Origin: Oscillospiraceae bacterium
GTDB taxonomy: Bacteria > Bacillota > Clostridia > Oscillospirales > CAG-272
NCBI GenBank assembly: GCA_009779295.1
Contig: WREN01000040.1
Coordinates: 1 to 11,440, forward strand
Direction: 5' to 3'
DNA: 11,440 nt
Position 1 is the stretch's first letter. Each line of letters begins with the position of its first letter. The notes under the pieces are model-generated. The model had not been told where the DNA came from. It made no database searches and saw nothing but the letters and a program-made list of their open reading frames with translations. This document shows positions 7,251-11,440 of the stretch, one piece after another. The position numbers and the translations under genes are program-made.

Positions 7251-7264
7251 TACCAAATATGGTA
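7251..7264 (+). promoter_or_regulatory. Operator-like imperfect palindrome at the internal promoter start site
   Basis: TACCAAATATGGTA is an inverted repeat with one mismatched pair, lying over the predicted start point 3 nt after the -10. That is a usual position for a repressor operator. The word TTACCAAA also occurs in the divergent promoter gap (1323-1330), but the rest of the palindrome is not conserved there. It may be chance in AT-rich DNA. Confidence 0.3.
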
Positions 7265-7291
7265 CTCATAACAGAAAGGATTATTAAGTTT

Positions 7292-9280
7292 ATGAAACCG
7301 GAAACAAAAAATTCAATACGGATTGGAAATATTGTTTCAGAAGATCCATCGCTTTTCCGCGAACTTCTGGAGACATTGAACGAATATAGAAATGTTGTAC
7401 AGCAAATTACTTTATTTATTTCAGTTTCACATTCGGTTATGCCGCTCGGTACCGCGAAACGCCAGGCGGAGATTTTCCGAGAACGCATGAAAACGGCGCG
7501 TGAATACGGATTTGAAAGCGGAATAAATATTCTGACTACTATCGGTCACCATGAAGAAAACCTTGATAATTCTTTACATGCTGAATATACCCACACGACA
7601 AATATCGGCGGGAATATTTCTCTGGGCTGCTATTGCCCTAACGACGAAAATTTCAAACGCGAATATGTTACGGAATTGTATAAAATAGTTGTAAGCGCGG
7701 AACCGGATTACATCTGGATTGATGACGACGTTCGTTTATGCGGTCACGGACCTGTCACTTATACCTGTTTTTGCGATAATTGTTTAAATATTTTTTATGA
7801 GGAATTCGGTAAAAAGTATACGCGCGGAGAATTAAAAGCGGCTTTTGATAAAGATTTATCGCTTAAATGGCTGCAGCACAACCGCAATACTCTCGCGCGT
7901 TTATTTGCGCACATAGAAAAAACGGTGAGCGAAGCCTCCGAAAAAGTGATTCCGATTGGATTTATGACGGGCGAACGTTATTACGAGGGATACAGTTTCG
8001 CGGAAATCGCCGACATCTTGAAAGGAGACAAAGAACGGCAGGTATATTGGCGTCCGGGAGGCGGCGCGTATACGGAAGAACCGCTTTATGAGATAATCTA
8101 CAAATCTCATGAGATCGGGCGGCAGGTTTCGCTATTGCCAGATCATGTGCAAACTATACAAGCTGAAATAGAAAGTTTCCCGTATCAGGAAATGAAGAAA
8201 TCCCCAACAGCTACCGCTATGGAAGCCGCTGCGTATATAGCCGCGGGTTGTACGGGCGCTGCCTATAACATCACGCCCGATGTGATAACATTTACGGGCG
8301 AGACCCCGAAAGATTCCGCGCGCATGTATGACCGTTTAAATAAAACGCAGCCGTTTTACGACTTATTGATAAACACATTCGGGCGCGCTCCGCACACAGG
8401 AGTTTTTGCGGGCTGGACAACGGATTACTGGGCGGCGGAATCCGATTTCACCGCGGGGTGGACAGGGCATTTCCATAAGTATTCGCAGGATTTGCTGGAC
8501 ATCGGGTTTCCCGTCGCATATTCGCCGGAGAATGCCTGCGTAACAACTCTCTACGGGAACGCGGTCAAGGTAATGTCCGCAAATCTTATTGAAAAACTTC
8601 TTTCGGGCGGGGTTTACATGGATGCGGGGGCTTTAATAAACCTCAACGAAATGGGTTATGGCGGACTGACCGGCTTTGCGGTAAAAGATTTTAAATATAA
8701 AGATTGTATGGAATATTTTACAGATCATGATTTGAACTCCGATATACCGGCAGGCACGGGAAGAAATAGTTACCAGGCGTTCTACGGAAACGCCGCGGGT
8801 GTAATTGAACCAACGAATCCGCTTGTACAGATTCTTTCAACCATGAAAGATTACAGCGGCAACGTTCTTTCCGAATGTTCAATGGGCGTGTTCGAAAATT
8901 CTCTCGGCGGTCGGATTTGCATAGCCGGATATGCGCCATGGACGTTTTTACACAGCCGTCCGAAAGTTAAGCAGCTCAAAAATGTTTTTCGTTATCTTTC
9001 AAAAGATACTTTACCGTCATTTACGGAAAGTTATTGCAAATTGCAAAACTGGACGCGCCGATTGGATAACGGCGGATTGGGTGCGGCGCTCCTCAATCCG
9101 AGTCTGGAAACTCTGCAAGATACGGTGATTTTATTAAAAACCGAATCGTCAAGCTGCTTCGTTTACGATATGAATTGCGAACGGATAAAATTAAATTGCA
9201 GTTTCAACCAAGACGGATATAAAGCGTTTAAAATACCTGTGATAGAACCGTGGAAAATGGTTTTACTTACCACAATTTAA
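7292..9280 (+). CDS. GH42-like three-domain glycosidase with a zinc-site cysteine pattern and altered acid/base motif
   Basis: A 662-residue leaderless protein that resembles GH42 beta-galactosidases in order of parts: a TIM barrel (about 1-345), an amidotransferase-like middle domain (about 365-580, including S-G-G-V-Y-M-D-A-G-A at 438-447) and a small C-terminal beta domain (about 590-662). C115 with C159, C161 and C164 reproduces the four-cysteine zinc site of GH42, including, from memory, the 44-residue step in the Thermus enzyme. E294-S-F-P aligns with the GH42 nucleophile motif E-Q-x-P. The acid/base motif, normally Asn-Glu, reads W142-I-D-D-D146 here, so the catalytic Glu is not where expected. 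Substrate is unknown; a beta-galactoside is plausible, and it may belong to an unassigned relative of GH42. ATG at 7292 follows AAAGGA (7275-7280) by 11 nt. The frame's upstream part is promoter and leader DNA. Confidence 0.7.
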   Translation: MKPETKNSIRIGNIVSEDPSLFRELLETLNEYRNVVQQITLFISVSHSVMPLGTAKRQAEIFRERMKTAREYGFESGINILTTIGHHEENLDNSLHAEYTHTTNIGGNISLGCYCPNDENFKREYVTELYKIVVSAEPDYIWIDDDVRLCGHGPVTYTCFCDNCLNIFYEEFGKKYTRGELKAAFDKDLSLKWLQHNRNTLARLFAHIEKTVSEASEKVIPIGFMTGERYYEGYSFAEIADILKGDKERQVYWRPGGGAYTEEPLYEIIYKSHEIGRQVSLLPDHVQTIQAEIESFPYQEMKKSPTATAMEAAAYIAAGCTGAAYNITPDVITFTGETPKDSARMYDRLNKTQPFYDLLINTFGRAPHTGVFAGWTTDYWAAESDFTAGWTGHFHKYSQDLLDIGFPVAYSPENACVTTLYGNAVKVMSANLIEKLLSGGVYMDAGALINLNEMGYGGLTGFAVKDFKYKDCMEYFTDHDLNSDIPAGTGRNSYQAFYGNAAGVIEPTNPLVQILSTMKDYSGNVLSECSMGVFENSLGGRICIAGYAPWTFLHSRPKVKQLKNVFRYLSKDTLPSFTESYCKLQNWTRRLDNGGLGAALLNPSLETLQDTVILLKTESSSCFVYDMNCERIKLNCSFNQDGYKAFKIPVIEPWKMVLLTTI

Positions 9281-9304
9281 AATTAAAAAAGGAGATATAA
9301 AACA

Positions 9305-10744
9305 ATGAAAAAAGTATCTATAGCACTAATAATCGCGATATTGACCGGTTTATTAATATCATGCGGCGGGAACGAAGTGAAACCTGAAGTCGGCGAAAAA
9401 GTTACAGAAACAACAACCGAAGCCAGTAAAGAAATAGACATTGAATACATCGACCTTGAAGGTTATGAGATCAGATTTTTAATAAACGGCGATACAAAGT
9501 CTTCGTTCTATAATTTTGATTTATATGCGGAAACTATAAACGGCGATGTTATTAACGACGCTATTTTTGAACGCAATTCATATCTCGAGGAAAAATATAA
9601 CTTCAAGATTAAAAGGTTAGAGAGCGGTACGGCTCAGCCCGTTAATGTCGTCCGTACAAGTATCTTGGCGCAGGAAAATTCATATGACGTCGTGTATGAA
9701 GCGTTGAATTATGCGACAACTTTGATTCAGGAAAAAATGCTGGTGGATTTATACACGCTGCCGTATATCGATTTTTCAAAACCGTATTGGGACTCGGGCG
9801 TAAACAATGATTTATCCATCGGCAGAAAACTTTACACGACGCACGGCGAACATATGCTTTCGGTCAGCGCGGGATTATACGGGACTTTCTTCAATAAAGA
9901 ATTGGCTGAAGAAGTGAACCTCGAAAATCTATACGACGTCGTCCGGGCGAATAAATGGACTATAGAAAAATATTACAGCCTTGCGAAAGACGTCACATAT
10001 GATTTTAACGGCGACGGCATATTAGATTATGAGGATGTTTGGGGACTTGTTTCGGAAACGTTCAATTCGATTACTTTCTTTACAGGTTCAGGTGAAAAAA
10101 TCACTTCTAAGGATAATGACGATCTGCCTGTACTGGCAATGAACAATCCGCGCGCTGAAAGTGTATTGAATCTCTCGTCAGAATTCCTGTCAGACAAGAA
10201 TACTACGATATTATTCGAGTATTACGGTCAGGATAAATGGCCGCTGCTCACGAAAATATGGGAAGAAGGCCGCGCGTTGTTCTTCTTAGGTCCGTTGCTT
10301 CAAACGCCGAAATTCCGTAATATGGACACCGATTTCGGTATACTGCCGGCTCCTAAATTTGAGGAAAGTCAGGAGAGATATTACCATCTCGTAAGTTTAT
10401 GGGGATCGCCGCTGTTTTGCGTGCCGATAACGATTACCGAGTATGAAAAGATCGGCTATATACTTGAAATCCTCGCGGCAAAGTCCGTTGATACATTGAT
10501 ACCGGCGTTTTACGAAGTTCAGCTCACAAACAAACTGATACGCGATAACGAATCCAAAGATATGATCGAAATAATGCTTGCGTCCGCTTCGTTTGATTTA
10601 GGTTCGGCGTATGATTTCGGCGGGCTTATGAGGGCGATTTTGAGTATCGGGTCGGACAGCAAAGTGAGTTTTGCGTCAAGATACGCTTCATTAGAACCGG
10701 CGGCGCAAAAGGCCATTGAAAAATTTATAGAAGCTGTAAAATAA
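9305..10744 (+). CDS. Extracellular solute-binding lipoprotein, first of tandem pair B
   Basis: A 479-residue lipoprotein of the same broad family as pair A but clearly diverged. The signal peptide MKKVSIALIIAILTGLLIS ends in lipobox L-I-S-C20. An acidic Thr/Glu linker (24-43) leads to I-D-I-E-Y-I-D-L-E-G-Y-E-I-R-F. Features shared with pair A are G-D-V-I-N-D-A-I-F-E-R-N (80-91), K-L-Y (175-177), T-F-F-N-K-E-L (194-200), N-K-W-T-I-E-K-Y-Y-S-L-A (216-227), the calcium loop D233-F-N-G-D-G-I-L-D-Y-E-D244, and D-F-G-I-L-P-A-P-K-F-E-E-S-Q (343-356). It should sit outside the membrane and bind a sugar; the ligand cannot be told. AAGGAG is 9-10 nt before the ATG. The gap from the GH42-like gene is 24 nt, so the enzyme and this binding protein are probably made together from the internal promoter. 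No permease follows directly. Confidence 0.82.
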   Translation: MKKVSIALIIAILTGLLISCGGNEVKPEVGEKVTETTTEASKEIDIEYIDLEGYEIRFLINGDTKSSFYNFDLYAETINGDVINDAIFERNSYLEEKYNFKIKRLESGTAQPVNVVRTSILAQENSYDVVYEALNYATTLIQEKMLVDLYTLPYIDFSKPYWDSGVNNDLSIGRKLYTTHGEHMLSVSAGLYGTFFNKELAEEVNLENLYDVVRANKWTIEKYYSLAKDVTYDFNGDGILDYEDVWGLVSETFNSITFFTGSGEKITSKDNDDLPVLAMNNPRAESVLNLSSEFLSDKNTTILFEYYGQDKWPLLTKIWEEGRALFFLGPLLQTPKFRNMDTDFGILPAPKFEESQERYYHLVSLWGSPLFCVPITITEYEKIGYILEILAAKSVDTLIPAFYEVQLTNKLIRDNESKDMIEIMLASASFDLGSAYDFGGLMRAILSIGSDSKVSFASRYASLEPAAQKAIEKFIEAVK

Positions 10745-10765
10745 ATAAAAGGAGATAAAAAATTA

Positions 10766-11440
10766 ATGAAAAAAATATCAATAATGTTATTGTTCGCATT
10801 GCTAATCGGTTTATTCATATCCTGCGGCGGAAACGAAGCGAAGTCCGATATTCCGAACGGCACGAACAATGATGAAACCGAAACTGAAGCCAAAAAAGTA
10901 ATAGACATCGAATACATCGACCTCGGTGGATATGAGATCAGGTTTATAGTTCGCGGAGAAGGAAGCGGTAATTTTCAATGCATTGACCTTTACTCCGAAA
11001 GCATGAACGGAGATAAAATAAACGACGCTGTTTATGAACGAAATTCATACCTTGAAGAAATGTACAACTTCAAAATCAAAATGACGGGCGTTGCAGTCAA
11101 CGTCGCTTCTATCGTTGATTCTCCCGCTACCGTCGCGAAAACAAGTATCCTGTCGCAGGAGGATTTATTTGACGTCGTATATGATTCCTTCCATCAAACA
11201 AATTCCCTGCTTCAGGAAAAAATGTTAGTGGATTTATATACTTTGCCGTATATAAACTTTTCGAAACCTTATTGGGACGCGGACGTGAACGCGGATTTGT
11301 CGATCAACAATAAACTATATACGACGCACGGCGAACATATGCTGTCGGTAAGCGCCGGATTATACTGCACTTTCTTTAATAAAGAAATGGCGGAAGATTT
11401 AAATCTCGAGAATCTTTACGATGTCGTACGGAACAACAAA
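10766..11440 (+). CDS. Extracellular solute-binding lipoprotein, second of tandem pair B (cut by right edge)
   Basis: The first 225 codons of a gene that continues past the window. There is no stop codon up to the last base. The signal peptide MKKISIMLLFALLIGLFIS ends in lipobox F-I-S-C20, followed by an acidic Asn/Thr/Glu linker and I-D-I-E-Y-I-D-L-G-G-Y-E-I-R-F. It is the sister of the preceding gene: over the 75 residues from E-K-M-L-V-D-L-Y to the window edge, 64 are identical by hand count. The region between about residues 60 and 125 differs much more and carries a small insertion. The ribosome site AAAAGGAGA before the ATG resembles that of the first copy, so the duplication probably included the leader. 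The gap to the previous gene is 21 nt. By homology the missing part should hold the calcium loop and C-terminal lobe. Confidence 0.8.
   Translation, partial: MKKISIMLLFALLIGLFISCGGNEAKSDIPNGTNNDETETEAKKVIDIEYIDLGGYEIRFIVRGEGSGNFQCIDLYSESMNGDKINDAVYERNSYLEEMYNFKIKMTGVAVNVASIVDSPATVAKTSILSQEDLFDVVYDSFHQTNSLLQEKMLVDLYTLPYINFSKPYWDADVNADLSINNKLYTTHGEHMLSVSAGLYCTFFNKEMAEDLNLENLYDVVRNNK

Noticed and set aside
7220..7291. Upstream extension of the GH42-like frame from a TTG at 7220
   Set aside because: The TTG and following codons are the -35, spacer and -10 of a perfect promoter, so they lie before the transcript start. The ATG at 7292 has a proper ribosome site.
10519..10917. 132-codon minus-strand frame with a hydrophobic look
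   Set aside because: The hydrophobic stretches are the reverse complement of the signal peptide and C-terminus of the pair B lipoproteins. No ribosome site supports it.
10766..11440. Possibility that the last lipoprotein is a truncated pseudogene
   Set aside because: The frame is open to the final base and still closely matches its tandem sister there. The cut is the window edge, not a mutation.

Overview
The window looks like part of a carbohydrate-uptake and breakdown locus from an anaerobic Gram-positive bacterium, most likely a member of the Clostridia (Bacillota). The reasons are strong GGAGG-type ribosome binding sites, consensus sigma-A promoters, several short-tailed lipoproteins with Bacillota-type lipoboxes, cytoplasmic (leaderless) glycosidases, and moderate GC judged by eye. 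No rRNA, tRNA, phage, IS or CRISPR sequence is visible, so the lineage is inferred only from gene style.

Layout. Two genes point left (1-1291): a right-handed beta-helix, GH28-like protein, then the start of a secreted lipoprotein that runs off the left edge. A 65-bp divergent gap (1292-1356) holds a perfect consensus promoter for the leftward genes and a weaker overlapping one facing right. Six genes then point right. They are a ten-helix EamA/DMT transporter, a GH36 alpha-galactosidase-like enzyme, two tandem solute-binding-protein (SBP) lipoproteins, a GH42-like three-domain enzyme with its own perfect internal promoter (7220-7248), and a second tandem pair of SBP lipoproteins, the last cut by the right edge. 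Gaps within the rightward series are 5 to 81 nt and no intrinsic terminator was seen, so it is probably one transcription unit with an internal boost.

How the genes may work together. The five lipoproteins sit outside the membrane and would capture one or more sugars or oligosaccharides. The three enzymes have no signal peptides, so they should act in the cytoplasm on imported material. GH28-like, GH36 and GH42-like functions together suggest galactose- or galacturonate-containing oligosaccharides such as pectic fragments, but this is inference. The window contains no ABC permease or ATPase and no recognisable regulator. The permease partners must be elsewhere, unless the binding proteins work in another way.

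The most interesting items are the array of at least five SBP-type lipoproteins without a permease, the GH42-like enzyme that keeps the four-cysteine zinc spacing but replaces the usual Asn-Glu acid/base pair with an Asp triplet, and the two 12/12 consensus promoters. I see no evidence of a wholly unknown class of system.
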